Positions 7,291-16,322 of a stretch of 64,000 bases of DNA are shown here, piece after piece; position 1 is the first letter of the stretch, and the number at the start of each line of letters is the position of its first letter. The notes under the pieces were generated by a model that saw only the letters and a program-made list of their open reading frames with translations, ran no database searches and was not told the DNA's origin. Made by a program: the position numbers and the translations under genes. Origin of the DNA: Streptomyces sp. CB02009 (GTDB taxonomy: Bacteria > Actinomycetota > Actinomycetes > Streptomycetales > Streptomycetaceae); the NCBI RefSeq assembly GCF_001905825.1, contig NZ_LIVV01000007.1, forward strand, positions 186,001-250,000, given 5' to 3'.

Positions 7291-8062
7291 CCGTGGAAGT
7301 CTCGCATCCGCCACTGACAACCGGGGGCGCTTCCGCCGTCCCGCGCAGGCGCCGGGCGAGCCGCAGCACGGGCGGGGTGAGGAGCAGACCCGCCCCCATC
7401 ACGGCCGCGCCGGCGACCGCGTCGAGCAGGTAGTGGTTGGCGGTCCCCATCACGACCACCGTCGTGACCAGCGGATACGCGAGCCCCAGCGCCCTCGTGA
7501 CGGGGGTCCGCCCGTACCGCCAGAGCATCACCCCGCACCACAGCGCCCAGCCGACGTGCAGGCTGGGCATCGCCGCGTACTGGTTGGTGAGGCCGCCGAG
7601 GCCGCGCGGCGCGCTGGCCTCGCCGCCCCACCAGCCGTACGCGCTGAAGTGCGCCATGGTGTCGGTGAAGCCGTACGCCGGGTCGAGCAGCCGGGGCGGG
7701 CAGGTGGGCAGCAGGGTGAAGCCGACCAGGCCCAGCAGGGTGGAGAGCATCAGCCAGGTGCGGGCGGCCCGGTAGTGGGCGGGCCGGCGGCGGAAGAGCC
7801 AGACCAGGACCGCCGGGGTGACGAGGTAGTGCAGCGAGGCGTACGCGAAGTCCGCCGGTATCCCGAGCGCGGGCACGTCCGTGAACAGCCGGTTCAGGGG
7901 GTGCTCGGCGTCGATCCCGAGGAGCCGTTCCAGACGCAGGATGGCGAGGCCGTGCTCGACGGCCTGGGCCTCGCCGCCCCGGACGAGCAGCCGCCCGCCC
8001 GAATAGGCCGCGTACACGACCGCTATCAGCGCCGATTCGGCCCACCAGCGTGGCTTGCGCAT
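7223..8062 (-). CDS. Membrane phosphatase of the PAP2 superfamily
   Basis: The 279-residue protein from MRKPRWWAESALIAVVYAAY has about six membrane helices. The PAP2 catalytic segments are present as MPSLHVGWALW (where classical members have PSGH) and GTANHYLLDAVAG (NHxxxD), a form typical of the Aur1/inositolphosphotransferase-like branch that is common in actinobacteria. It probably removes phosphate from a lipid or isoprenoid pyrophosphate at the membrane. Its 3' end overlaps the nuclease start in another frame, so it may head the same transcript, but a functional link to the nuclease-helicase genes is not evident. A start at 8383 is unlikely because it runs back across the divergent phosphatase gene. 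Confidence 0.85.
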   Translation of the reverse strand: MRKPRWWAESALIAVVYAAYSGGRLLVRGGEAQAVEHGLAILRLERLLGIDAEHPLNRLFTDVPALGIPADFAYASLHYLVTPAVLVWLFRRRPAHYRAARTWLMLSTLLGLVGFTLLPTCPPRLLDPAYGFTDTMAHFSAYGWWGGEASAPRGLGGLTNQYAAMPSLHVGWALWCGVMLWRYGRTPVTRALGLAYPLVTTVVVMGTANHYLLDAVAGAAVMGAGLLLTPPVLRLARRLRGTAEAPPVVSGGCETSTGERIPGQRSVPTSADDTSTAAR

Positions 8063-8207
8063 ACGAGAAGGTCCCCCCAACCGGTGATCGCCCCGGGGGA
8101 GGGGACGCCGGAGGCCGCCCGGGGGTTGCCCGGAGGTCACCCCGAATCCACGTGGGCGATGATGGACGGAGGCACGTCCGCACCGTGAACCCCTGGAGAT
8201 CCTTCCC

Positions 8208-8804
8208 ATGGCACCGCGCATCCTGCTCGCCCGGCACGGCCAGACCGAGTGGTCACTTCTCGGCCGGCACACCGGCAGGACCGACATCCCGCTGCTCGAC
8301 GAGGGGCGGCGCGGCGCGAAGCTCCTGGGCGAGCGCCTGCACCGCGGCCCCTGGCAGGGACTGCCCGGCGTGGAGGTGCGCACGAGCCCCCTGGTCCGCG
8401 CGAGCGAGACCTGCGAGATCGCCGGTCTCGGTGAGCGGGCGGAGCCCTGGGACGCGCTGATGGAGTGGGACTACGGGGCGTACGAGGGGCTGACCCCGCC
8501 GCAGATCCAGGACATCAGGCCGGGCTGGTTCATCTGGCGCGACGCGGTGCCGGACGGCGAGACCCTGGCGCAGCTGTCGGACCGGGCCGACGAGGTCGTG
8601 AACTGGGCCCGCTCGGCCGACCGCGACGTGCTGGTCTTCGCCCACGGCCACATCCTGCGGTCGATCGGCGCCCGCTGGCTCGGCGAGGACGTCTCCTTCG
8701 CCTCCCGCATCCGCCTCGACCCGACGAGCCTGTCCGTCCTGGGCTGGGCGTACGGCGCCCCCGCGATCGAGCGCTGGAACGACACCGGGCACCTGGAGCA
8801 GTAG
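8208..8804 (+). CDS. Histidine phosphatase family protein (phosphoglycerate-mutase-like)
   Basis: The N-terminal ILLARHGQTEWS carries the RHG catalytic motif (His10), and the second active-site histidine lies in VLVFAHGHILRSI. GRTDIPLLDEG and EWDYGAYEGLT are standard elements of the bacterial histidine phosphatase superfamily. The length of 198 aa is normal and no export signal is seen. The family includes sugar-phosphate and other small-molecule phosphatases; the substrate cannot be told. The ATG at 8208 has GGAG upstream. It stands alone, divergent from PAP2 and convergent with the XRE/TPR gene 14 bases away. Confidence 0.9.
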   Translation: MAPRILLARHGQTEWSLLGRHTGRTDIPLLDEGRRGAKLLGERLHRGPWQGLPGVEVRTSPLVRASETCEIAGLGERAEPWDALMEWDYGAYEGLTPPQIQDIRPGWFIWRDAVPDGETLAQLSDRADEVVNWARSADRDVLVFAHGHILRSIGARWLGEDVSFASRIRLDPTSLSVLGWAYGAPAIERWNDTGHLEQ

Positions 8805-8818
8805 CCGCCGGCCGCCGG

Positions 8819-10105
8819 TCAGTACGCGGCGAGGGCCCGGCGGGTGTCGACGAGCATCCCGCGGATCCGGGCGGACGCGATGCCCTCCAGGGAGTCCACC
8901 ACCCGCTTCGCCTCCGCCGCGGCCTCGTCGGGGCGGCCCGCGTGCGCCAGGTTCTTGGCGAGGTGGGCGCGGTAGAGCGCCAGGTTCCGCGCGAAGTGCG
9001 GGTTCTGCAGGACGGCGGCCCGGTGGGAGTGCCGGGCCGCCCGGCCCCAGTCGCCCAGGGCCGACCAGCACTGGGCCTCCAGGGCCTCCCGCTCCGGCTC
9101 CCCGAAGAACGACATCCACTCGGGGTCGTCGTCCGCCGGGCCCCGGTCGAAGAAGCCGTGCGCGCGGCCGAGCGCCTGCTCGCAGGCCGACCGGTCGCCG
9201 AGGCCGGCCCACGCGGCGGCCTCCCGCAGCGAGAGCAGCGACAGCAGCCGGGCCGAGTCCAGCGCCTGGGCGGCCCGCAGGCCCGCCTGCGCCGCCCGCA
9301 CCGCCTCCCGGTACCGCCCGGTGTCGCGGGCGAGGAAGGACGTGTTGCAGAAGGCGTGCGCCTCCAGGGCCGCGTTCCCCGACACGCGCGCGGTGGCGAG
9401 GGCCTCGGCGTAGTGGGAGCGGGCGTCGTCGTGGCGGCCCGAGTCGTGGGCCAGCCAGCCCACCGAGAGGGAGAGCTCGCCCGCGCCCGCGTGCAGCCGG
9501 TCCTCGGTGGAGCGGCGGGTCATGGTGCCCGTGTCGAGCAGCGCGTACGCGGCCCGGAGCGGGTGGGCGGCGACCTTGTAGAGCCCGTCGGCGCCGTGCC
9601 GGTCGTCGAGCAGACGGATCTGCCGGACGGCGTCCTCGACGGCCCGGACCTCGGCGTCGCCGATCCGGTGGGTGCCGCGGGGGGCGGGGATCGCGACGGC
9701 GGGGCCGCCGAGTCCCAGCGAGGCGGCCGCCAGGGTGGCGGAGCCGCTCGTCATGAATGCGCGACGCAGCACGTCGCTCTCCTCATCGTTCCGGGTCGGG
9801 AGTGCCGCGGGAGGCGGAGCCCCGGCCGCGACCGGCTGCCGCCGGCCGCGCACCGTCTCCCGCGCGGAGAAGCCCAGGTCGGAGAGGCCCAGACCGGGGA
9901 ACATGTGCAGGAAGACCCGCTCGTACGCGTAGTTGGGGCAGCGGATCTCGCCTGCCTCCACGCGCCCGATGTAGCGGGCGTCGCACGCGACCTGTTCGCC
10001 GATCTCCCGCGCCGCCCGGCGGACCGCCGCGGCGAACTCCGCCGGCGAGTGCTGCCCGCGGAGCCGGCGGAAGGCGAGATTGGGAACTGCCCGTGACATC
10101 GCCAT
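8819..10105 (-). CDS. XRE-type helix-turn-helix regulator with TPR-like repeats (NsdA-like)
   Basis: The first 90 residues form an atypical helix-turn-helix (EIGEQVACDARYIGRVEAGEIRC split across about 35-54), followed by YAYERVFLHMFPG. A variable linker leads to an internal FMTSGSATLAAASLGLGG segment, which looks Tat-like but is a conserved feature of this group. Residues 190-428 are alpha-helical pairs typical of TPR repeats. The layout matches Streptomyces pleiotropic regulators related to NsdA, which affect sporulation and antibiotic production; that role is knowledge of the family, not shown here. AGGAGAGGG precedes the first ATG; a second ATG two codons later is possible. It is divergent from the 161-aa gene across a 223-base gap. 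Confidence 0.75.
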   Translation of the reverse strand: MAMSRAVPNLAFRRLRGQHSPAEFAAAVRRAAREIGEQVACDARYIGRVEAGEIRCPNYAYERVFLHMFPGLGLSDLGFSARETVRGRRQPVAAGAPPPAALPTRNDEESDVLRRAFMTSGSATLAAASLGLGGPAVAIPAPRGTHRIGDAEVRAVEDAVRQIRLLDDRHGADGLYKVAAHPLRAAYALLDTGTMTRRSTEDRLHAGAGELSLSVGWLAHDSGRHDDARSHYAEALATARVSGNAALEAHAFCNTSFLARDTGRYREAVRAAQAGLRAAQALDSARLLSLLSLREAAAWAGLGDRSACEQALGRAHGFFDRGPADDDPEWMSFFGEPEREALEAQCWSALGDWGRAARHSHRAAVLQNPHFARNLALYRAHLAKNLAHAGRPDEAAAEAKRVVDSLEGIASARIRGMLVDTRRALAAY

Positions 10106-10328
10106 GGCCGAGCCCTCTCCTGTGCTGCCGGGTGGTCCGGCGGCAAGAACGTACCTGCTGTGACCGGATGCCTACACAGCGTTTGGCTACAAATCGGATA
10201 TCTCGCCTGTGATCTGCCATGAACTGCCATCCTTTGCGGCGGCATGGCGCCGTAGCCGTTGACGCGCACGGGCGTTGAACCGTAAGGGAGAGACGGAACG
10301 TGTCTCCTCAGGAGCGAGGAGGGGTCCC

Positions 10329-10814
10329 ATGTCGGAGATCGGTTCCCAGTCGGCCACGCGCCACGTGCCCGCCCCGGACGCCCGCGCGTCCCTGGCCACC
10401 CCCCAGGACCGCGGTCCGGTTCCGGCCGCCGCCCAGCAGCCCGCCGAGCCCTGGGACCTGGTGACCGTGCCGGTCCGGCAGGGTCTCGAGGCCGTCGACA
10501 TCCTGCGGCGCGGAGCGGGCCCCGCCGTCGGCCCCGTCGTCCACGACGGCGCCTGCGACACCCTCGGCTTCCTCGTCCCGCCCGGCACGGCCGCCGGGTG
10601 GGACATGCCCGGCAGCGCGTGCACCCGGACCTCGGGCCGCGGCCTGCGCCTCCCCGAGCTGCCGGAGCTGCCCGAGCCGGCCGGGGACGCGCCCCGCCCC
10701 GCCGGCTGGCTGCTGCCCCCCGGCGACACCGACCCCGTCACCGATCCCGTCGTCCTGCGCCAGGCGCTCGGCGAGGCGGCCCGGCTCATCGAGGCGGCCG
10801 ACGGCTGTCACTGA
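10329..10814 (+). CDS. Conserved hypothetical protein, 161 aa
   Basis: The ATG at 10329 (MSEIGSQSAT) follows a strong GAGGAGGGG ribosome-binding site; an upstream TTG at 10275 is less credible. No known domain is recognised. After an Ala/Pro-rich head, the body contains WDLVTVPVRQGLEAVDIL and GFLVPPGTAAGWDMPGSAC, then GRGLRLPELPELPEP and a helical end. This layout slightly resembles the small prim-pol-like proteins of Streptomyces and may be a degenerate relative. There is no signal peptide or membrane helix. It is divergent from the NsdA-like regulator gene and may be its target, as such pairs are common, but no operator is obvious. Confidence 0.65.
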   Translation: MSEIGSQSATRHVPAPDARASLATPQDRGPVPAAAQQPAEPWDLVTVPVRQGLEAVDILRRGAGPAVGPVVHDGACDTLGFLVPPGTAAGWDMPGSACTRTSGRGLRLPELPELPEPAGDAPRPAGWLLPPGDTDPVTDPVVLRQALGEAARLIEAADGCH

Positions 10815-10905
10815 CGGCGGTCGCGCGGGCCGCGGCGCCGCGCTCCCGGGGCCGTCGGACGGGGCCGTCGGGCGGGGCCGGGGCGAAAGCGCCGATAATG
10901 GGCCC

Positions 10906-11772
10906 GTGGCCAGGAACAAGCAGCGCGACCGGGCGGCGTCCGCCGCCTCCGTCGTCGAGACCGTCGACGGCGGGCTCGCCGAACTCATACCCGACCGGGA
11001 GCGCCCCCGCGCCTGGACCCTCCTCATCGACGGCGCCCCGCAGTCCCATGTGGACCTCGACGACCCGGCCCACCTCGGCTTCGAGTACCAGCGGCGCCTC
11101 GGCCACATCGCCGACCTCGTCGCCCCGCCGAACCGGCCCCTCCAGGTCGTCCACCTCGGCGGCGGCGCCTTCACCCTCGCCCGGTACGTCGCCGCGACCC
11201 GGCCCCGCTCCACGCAGCAGATCGTGGAGGTCGACGGGCTCCTCGTGCAGCTCGTCCGCCGGGAGCTGCCGCTCGACGCGGGGGCCCGGATCCGGGTCCG
11301 CTCCACCGACGCCCGCGCCGGGCTCGCCAAGGTCCAGGACGGCTGGGCCGACCTCGTCATCGCCGACGTGTTCAGCGGGGCCCGCACCCCCGCGCATCTG
11401 ACCAGCACCGAGTTCCTCGGCGAGGTGCGGCGGGTGCTGCGCCCCGGCGGCTGGTACGCCGCGAACCTGGCCGACGGCCCGCCGCTGACGCACCTCCGCG
11501 GCCAGATCGCCACCGCCGCGGCCGTCTTCCCCGAGCTCGCCCTGGCGGCCGACCCGACGGTGCTGCGCGGCCGCCGCTTCGGCAACGCGGTGCTGCTGGC
11601 CTCCGAGCGGGAGCTGCCGGTGGCGGAGCTGACCCGCCGGGTCGCCACCGACCCGCACCCGGGCCGGGTCGAACACGGCCGGGCCCTCGCCGACTTCGCC
11701 GGGGGAGCGGTGCCGGTCACCGACGCGAGCGCCAAGCCCTCACCCGTACCGCCCGCGTCCGTCTTCCGCTGA
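10906..11772 (+). CDS. Spermidine synthase-like (class I SAM methyltransferase fold) protein
   Basis: The protein, 288 aa from a GTG, contains the spermidine-synthase signature region: LGFEYQRRLGHIAD, then VVHLGGGAFTLARYVA (glycine-rich SAM loop), VEVDGLLVQLVRREL (acidic end of strand 2), VRSTDARAGLA and WADLVIADVFSGA (DxFxGA, motif before the active loop). True spermidine synthases bind decarboxylated SAM and putrescine. The short actinobacterial members of this group are usually annotated only as spermidine synthase-like, and their substrate is not known. It is cytoplasmic. The end is Pro/Ser-rich and probably disordered. Confidence 0.8.
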   Translation: MARNKQRDRAASAASVVETVDGGLAELIPDRERPRAWTLLIDGAPQSHVDLDDPAHLGFEYQRRLGHIADLVAPPNRPLQVVHLGGGAFTLARYVAATRPRSTQQIVEVDGLLVQLVRRELPLDAGARIRVRSTDARAGLAKVQDGWADLVIADVFSGARTPAHLTSTEFLGEVRRVLRPGGWYAANLADGPPLTHLRGQIATAAAVFPELALAADPTVLRGRRFGNAVLLASERELPVAELTRRVATDPHPGRVEHGRALADFAGGAVPVTDASAKPSPVPPASVFR

Positions 11773-11797
11773 CCCGCCGGTCGCCCGGGGCGCCGGG

Positions 11798-12379
11798 TCA
11801 GACCGCGCGGTCGTCGATCTCCACGCGGGGCGCGGTGTCGTGCCAGACGCAGAAGACGGACAGCTCGCGGCCGTTCGCCGTGAACGTGACCCGGATCCAG
11901 GTCGTCTGCTTCCACACCTGCATCTGCCAGCCGGAGGCGGGGATCGCCGAGACCAGCTCGGCCGAGTTCTCGCCCAGGTCGAAGGTGACCCGGCCGCCGT
12001 CCACCGTGTAGGTCTTCACGTCCGATTCGGCCGGCGGCGCGGTGACGGGCGGCGCCTGCGTCGTCGGACTCGCCGTCCGCGAGGGGGCCGTGGACGGGGT
12101 GGACGACGGGGCGGCCGCGGTCGAACGGCCGCTGCTCGGCGTCGGCATCCTCGTGACGGCGGCCGTGGGCTCGACGGTCTCGGGCCGCTGGGTCGAGGAG
12201 GACAGCGGATCGTTCCCGTCCGGGTCCGCCTCACCGGTGCCGCCGGCCGGCAGGGGCAGCGCGCGCGGGGGGTCGTAGACCGTTCCGGACATGACCGTGT
12301 GCACTCCCCACCAGGAGAGCGTGACCGCCGCGCCGGTGGCGAGCGACCAGGCCAGGGCGTGCACGAGTCCTCTTCGCAT
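11798..12379 (-). CDS. Membrane-anchored or secreted protein of unknown function
   Basis: The start MRRGLVHALAWSLATG is followed by one hydrophobic helix (about 7-30) and then a Ser/Thr/Pro-rich spacer (about 55-115) and a compact C-terminal domain with two to three tryptophans (GWQMQVWKQTTWIRVTF) and FCVWHD. The pattern is an exported protein tethered to the membrane, with the folded domain outside. An ATG three codons upstream (12388) is also in frame. It is divergent from the response-regulator gene by fewer than 90 bases, so it may be controlled by or signal to the two-component system, but this is inference. Confidence 0.7.
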   Translation of the reverse strand: MRRGLVHALAWSLATGAAVTLSWWGVHTVMSGTVYDPPRALPLPAGGTGEADPDGNDPLSSSTQRPETVEPTAAVTRMPTPSSGRSTAAAPSSTPSTAPSRTASPTTQAPPVTAPPAESDVKTYTVDGGRVTFDLGENSAELVSAIPASGWQMQVWKQTTWIRVTFTANGRELSVFCVWHDTAPRVEIDDRAV

Positions 12380-12466
12380 CGGGGCCATACTGCACCACGT
12401 GGTCCCCGCCCTCACCGCAGGGTGCTCCTTGCCTCCCGTTCCCCCGAATGGCGTACGGTGCCGCCC

Positions 12467-13168
12467 ATGGCAAGTGTGCTCGTGGTCGAGGACGACCAGT
12501 TCGTGCGCTCCGCCCTCATCCGCCGGCTCTCCGAGGCGTCCCACACGGTACGGAGCGTCGGTACGGCTCTGGAGGCGCTGCGCGAGGTCGCCCATTTCCG
12601 GTTCGACGTGGTCATCCTGGACCTCGGACTGCCCGATCTGGACGGGTCGGAGGCGCTCAAGATGCTCCGCGGGATCACCGACGTACCGGTGATCATCGCG
12701 ACCGCCCGGGACGACGAGGCGGAGATCGTACGGCTCCTCCACGCGGGCGCCGACGACTACCTCGTGAAGCCGTTCTCGGTCGACCACCTCTCGGCCCGGA
12801 TGGCCGCCGTCCTGCGCCGGGCCCGGTCCGGCGCGGGCGAGGCGCCGCCGCCGCGGGTGATCCGGGTCGGCGGGCTCACCGTCGACCCGCTGCGCCGGCA
12901 GGCGGAACTCGACGGGGCGCCCCTGGACCTGACCCGGCGGGAGTTCGACCTGCTCGCCTTCCTCGCCGGGCGGCCCGGCGTCGTCGTCCCGCGCAAGGAG
13001 CTGCTCGCCGAGGTGTGGCAGCAGTCGTACGGGGACGACCAGACCATCGACGTCCATCTGTCCTGGCTGCGGCGGAAACTGGGCGAGACGGCCGCCCGGC
13101 CCCGCTATCTGCACACCCTGCGCGGAGTCGGCGTGAAGCTGGAGCCGCCCCGGGAGCCGCAGCCGTGA
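12467..13168 (+). CDS. OmpR-family response regulator
   Basis: The receiver domain has the acidic pair in VVEDDQF (Asp9, Asp10), the phospho-acceptor Asp52 in VVILDLGLPDLDG and Lys101 in DDYLVKPF. The C-terminal winged helix (about 130-230) shows the OmpR/PhoB pattern LTRREFDLLAFLAGRPG and IDVHLSWLRRKLGE. It overlaps the histidine kinase start by four bases (GTGA), so the two are co-translated. No ribosome-binding site precedes the ATG, and TACGGT at 12454-12459 could be a -10 for a leaderless transcript; this is a weak guess. Likely targets are nearby cell-envelope or exported proteins, including the divergent gene and the chitinase. Confidence 0.93.
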   Translation: MASVLVVEDDQFVRSALIRRLSEASHTVRSVGTALEALREVAHFRFDVVILDLGLPDLDGSEALKMLRGITDVPVIIATARDDEAEIVRLLHAGADDYLVKPFSVDHLSARMAAVLRRARSGAGEAPPPRVIRVGGLTVDPLRRQAELDGAPLDLTRREFDLLAFLAGRPGVVVPRKELLAEVWQQSYGDDQTIDVHLSWLRRKLGETAARPRYLHTLRGVGVKLEPPREPQP

Positions 13169-14574
13169 GATGGGCGCTCGTCAAGGTGTCGCTCGCCGTC
13201 ACCGCCATGGTCGTCGTCGCCTTCGCCGTACCCCTCGGGCTCGTCGTCAAGGAGATGGCCCGCGACCGGGCGTTCTCCAACGCCGAACGGCGGGCCGCCG
13301 GCCTCGCCCCCGTGCTCGCCATCACCACCGACCGCGAGGAGCTCGACAAGGCCGTCGCCACCACCGAGGACGGCGCCGCCGGGCGGCTCGCCGTCCATGT
13401 GCCGGCCACCGAACCCGGCGGTACGGGCCTGGAGATCGGCACCCGGCGGGCCGGCGAGGAGGAGCTGGCCGCCACCCGCCGGCTCGGCCGGGCGTCCATC
13501 GCCGAGGTGCCGGGCGGCTTCGCGCTGCTCCAGCCCACCGCGCTCAGCAGCGGCGAGGTCGCCGTCGTCGAACTCTTCGTCGCCGAGGGCGAGGTGTCCA
13601 ACGGCGTCGCCACCTCCTGGCTGGTCCTCGCCGGGGTCGGCATCGCCCTGATCGTCGGCTCCGTCGCCGTCGCCGACCGGCTCGGCGTCCGGATGGTCCA
13701 GCCCGCGCAGCGGCTCGCGGGCGCCGCCCACGACCTCGGCGAGGGCAGGCTCGGCGCCCGCGTTCCCGAGGAGGGGCCGCCCGAACTGAAGTCGGCCGCC
13801 GTCGCGTTCAACTCGATGGCCGACCAGGTCGTCCAACTCCTCGCCAACGAGCGGGAGCTGGCCGCCGACCTCTCCCACCGGCTGCGCACCCCGCTCACCG
13901 TGCTCCGGCTCAACGCGGCCTCGCTGGGCTCGGGTCCGGCCGCCGAGCAGACCCGCGCGGCCGTCGAGCAGCTGGAGCGCGAGGTCGACATCATCATCAG
14001 GACCGCCCGGGACGCGAAGCCGCAGACCCAGGCGACCGGGCCCGGCGCGGGCTGCGACGCCGCCGAAGTGGTGCGTGAGCGGATGGAGTTCTGGTCGGCG
14101 CTCGCCGAGGACGAGGGGCGCCGGGTCCGCGTCGCGGGCGTCGAGCGCCCGGTCCGCATCCCGGTCGCCCGCCCCGAACTCGTCGCCGCGCTCGACGCGC
14201 TGCTCGGCAACGTCTTCCGGCACACCCCCGAGGGCACGGCCTTCTCGATCGACGTCCACAACGGCGAGGATGCCGTCATCGTCCTCGTCTCCGACGCGGG
14301 CCCCGGCATCGAGGACCCGGCGGCCGCCCTCGCCCGCGGCAACAGCGGGGCCAGGGACGGCTCCACGGGCCTCGGCCTGGACATCGTCCGGCGGATGGCG
14401 GAGACCACCGGCGGCGACGTCCGCATCGGGCACTCGGTGCTCGGCGGTACGGAGGTCCGGATCTGGATCGGCCTCGACGGGCGTGGCACGGGCGGCGCGA
14501 CCGGCCGCCGCGGCCACCGCCCGGCCCGGCGGCGGCGCGGCGGCACCGGCACCCGCAGGGCCGCCGAGCACTGA
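13165..14574 (+). CDS. Sensor histidine kinase
   Basis: The 469-residue protein has two membrane helices (about 5-28 and 150-170) that bracket a short extracellular sensor of roughly 120 residues. A HAMP segment follows (VQPAQRLAGAAHDLGEGR), then the H-box DLSHRLRTPLTVLRLN with His238, N-box LLGNVFRHTPEG, and ATP-lid motifs DAGPGI and STGLGLDIVRRMAETTGG. The last 35 residues are an Arg/Gly tail. GTG start and overlap with the response-regulator stop indicate translational coupling. The stimulus cannot be read from the sensor region. Confidence 0.92.
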   Translation: MRWALVKVSLAVTAMVVVAFAVPLGLVVKEMARDRAFSNAERRAAGLAPVLAITTDREELDKAVATTEDGAAGRLAVHVPATEPGGTGLEIGTRRAGEEELAATRRLGRASIAEVPGGFALLQPTALSSGEVAVVELFVAEGEVSNGVATSWLVLAGVGIALIVGSVAVADRLGVRMVQPAQRLAGAAHDLGEGRLGARVPEEGPPELKSAAVAFNSMADQVVQLLANERELAADLSHRLRTPLTVLRLNAASLGSGPAAEQTRAAVEQLEREVDIIIRTARDAKPQTQATGPGAGCDAAEVVRERMEFWSALAEDEGRRVRVAGVERPVRIPVARPELVAALDALLGNVFRHTPEGTAFSIDVHNGEDAVIVLVSDAGPGIEDPAAALARGNSGARDGSTGLGLDIVRRMAETTGGDVRIGHSVLGGTEVRIWIGLDGRGTGGATGRRGHRPARRRRGGTGTRRAAEH

Positions 14575-14670
14575 CGACATCCCCACCGCCACCGCCACCG
14601 CCACCGCCACCCCCACGGCCCCTCCCCAGACCGGCGTCGGCCCCTCAACCTTTCCTGGCTCCGATGCCTT

Positions 14671-14742
14671 CCTTAAGCGGAGCCTAAGGATCCCCACGCG
14701 CGTCCACGGACGCCGGTTTGTCCGTTTCCCGGTCGCTAGCGT
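14671..14742 (+). promoter_or_regulatory. Candidate regulator site and -10 element upstream of the chitinase
   Basis: CCTTAAGCGGAGCCTAAGG (14671-14689) is an imperfect repeat with CCTTA/TAAGG arms in an otherwise featureless gap. TAGCGT at 14737-14742 could be a -10. The repeat is about 60 bases upstream of that, a normal place for an OmpR-type activator such as the product of the adjacent two-component genes. Confidence 0.35.
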
Positions 14743-14790
14743 GCTGCCGCACCCCTTCCCCACCCCCCAGCACGCAGAGGCAGGCACGCG

Positions 14791-16311
14791 ATGGGCACCA
14801 GTTCGCACCGGCGCAGGGCGAGCACCAGGACCAAGGCCGTCGGAGCGCTCGTCGCGGCCGCGGTCGTCGGCGGTGCCGCGTTCGCGCTCACCGGTACGGC
14901 CCAGGCCGCCGCCGTCGGCGCCGCGTACACCAGGACCAGCTCGTGGACCGGCGGCTACACCGGGCAGTACGTCGTCACCAACGAGACCTCCGCCGCCCAG
15001 TCCGACTGGACCCTGGAGTTCGACCTGCCGGCCGGCACGACCATCGGCTCCCTCTGGAACGGCGAGCACACCGTCTCCGGCAGCCACGTCACCGTGAAGC
15101 CCGCCGGCTGGAACAAGCAGCTCGCGCCCGGCCAGTCGGTCACCGTCGGCTTCGTCACCTCCGCCGCCGGACAGGCCGGCGACCCCGCCGGCTGCCGGAT
15201 CAACAAGGCGGCCTGCTCCGCCGGAGGCACCGCCCCCACCCCCAGCGGCCGCCCCACCACGACCGCCCCCACCCCCACCGCGACCCCGAAGCCGACCGCC
15301 ACCGCCACCACGAGCCCCAGGCCGACCGCCACCCCCACCACCACGGCGCCCCCGAAGCCCACGGCCACCCCCACGCCGACCCCCACCCCCACGGCGACCG
15401 CGACCGGCGGGCCCGTCGCCGCCGCCCGGTTCGCCCCGTACGTCGACACCTCGCTCTACCCGGCCTACGACCTCCTCGCCACCGCCGACGCCACCGGCGT
15501 GAAGGAGTTCAACCTCGCCTTCATCACCTCCGGCGGCTCCTGCGCCCCGCTCTGGGGCGGGGTCACCGACCTGGCGAACGACAGGGTCGCCGCCCAGATC
15601 GGCGCCCTGCGTGCCAAGGGCGGCGACGTCCGGGTCTCCTTCGGCGGCGCCGCCGGGCACGAGCTGGCCCTGAACTGCTCCTCGTCCTCGGCGCTGGCCG
15701 CCGCGTACGGCAAGGTCGTCGACCAGTACAAGCTGACCAAGGTCGACTTCGACGTCGAGGGCGCGGCCCTGCCCGACACCGCGGCCAACACCCGCCGCTC
15801 GCAGGCGATCGCCCAGCTGCAGAAGTCCCACCCCGGCCTGAACGTCTCCTTCACCCTGCCCGTCATGCCCGAGGGCCTCACCCAGCCGGGCGTCGACCTG
15901 CTCGCCGACGCCAAGCGCAACGGGGTCCGCGTCGACGCCGTCAACATCATGGCGATGGACTACGGGCCGGCCTACAGCGCCGACATGGGCACGTACGCCG
16001 TCCAGGCCGCGACCGCGACCCAGGCGCAGATCAAGGGCGTCCTCGGGCTCTCCGACGCGGCCGCCTGGAAGGCCGTCGCGGTCACCCCGATGATCGGCGT
16101 CAACGACGTCGTGAGCGAGGTCTTCAGGGTCGACGACGCCACCCAGCTCGTCGACTTCGCGAAGTCCAAGGGCATCGGCTGGCTCTCGATGTGGTCCTCG
16201 ACCCGGGACAAGCAGTGCCCGGACGGCGCCGTGAACCGCGCCGACGCCACCTGCTCCTCGATCCTCCAGCAGCCGCTGGCGTTCACGAAGGCCTTCGCCG
16301 CCTACAAGTAG
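14791..16311 (+). CDS. Secreted chitinase: CBM2 plus GH18 catalytic domain
   Basis: A Tat/Sec-like signal peptide (RRRASTRTKAVGALVAAAVVGGAAF, cut near TAQA-A) precedes a family 2 carbohydrate-binding module (about 40-145: SSWTGGYTGQYVVTNET, FDLPAGTTIGSLWNGEH, two cysteines). A Pro/Thr-rich linker of about 60 residues leads to a GH18 barrel. The SxGG-type strand is VRVSFGGAAGHE and the catalytic DxDxE is DFDVE with Glu323 as acid/base. NIMAMDYG and WLSMWSSTRDK are other GH18 strands. It would cut chitin or related beta-1,4-GlcNAc polymer outside the cell, providing substrates for the hexosaminidase encoded at 29613. The single domain pair, without FnIII, is a common Streptomyces layout. Confidence 0.9.
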   Translation: MGTSSHRRRASTRTKAVGALVAAAVVGGAAFALTGTAQAAAVGAAYTRTSSWTGGYTGQYVVTNETSAAQSDWTLEFDLPAGTTIGSLWNGEHTVSGSHVTVKPAGWNKQLAPGQSVTVGFVTSAAGQAGDPAGCRINKAACSAGGTAPTPSGRPTTTAPTPTATPKPTATATTSPRPTATPTTTAPPKPTATPTPTPTPTATATGGPVAAARFAPYVDTSLYPAYDLLATADATGVKEFNLAFITSGGSCAPLWGGVTDLANDRVAAQIGALRAKGGDVRVSFGGAAGHELALNCSSSSALAAAYGKVVDQYKLTKVDFDVEGAALPDTAANTRRSQAIAQLQKSHPGLNVSFTLPVMPEGLTQPGVDLLADAKRNGVRVDAVNIMAMDYGPAYSADMGTYAVQAATATQAQIKGVLGLSDAAAWKAVAVTPMIGVNDVVSEVFRVDDATQLVDFAKSKGIGWLSMWSSTRDKQCPDGAVNRADATCSSILQQPLAFTKAFAAYK

Positions 16312-16322
16312 CCGCCCCCACA

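Noticed and set aside
9690..9760. Tat signal peptide in the XRE/TPR regulator
   Set aside because: The RRAFMTSG segment is about 115 residues into the protein, after the DNA-binding domain, so it cannot act as an export signal.
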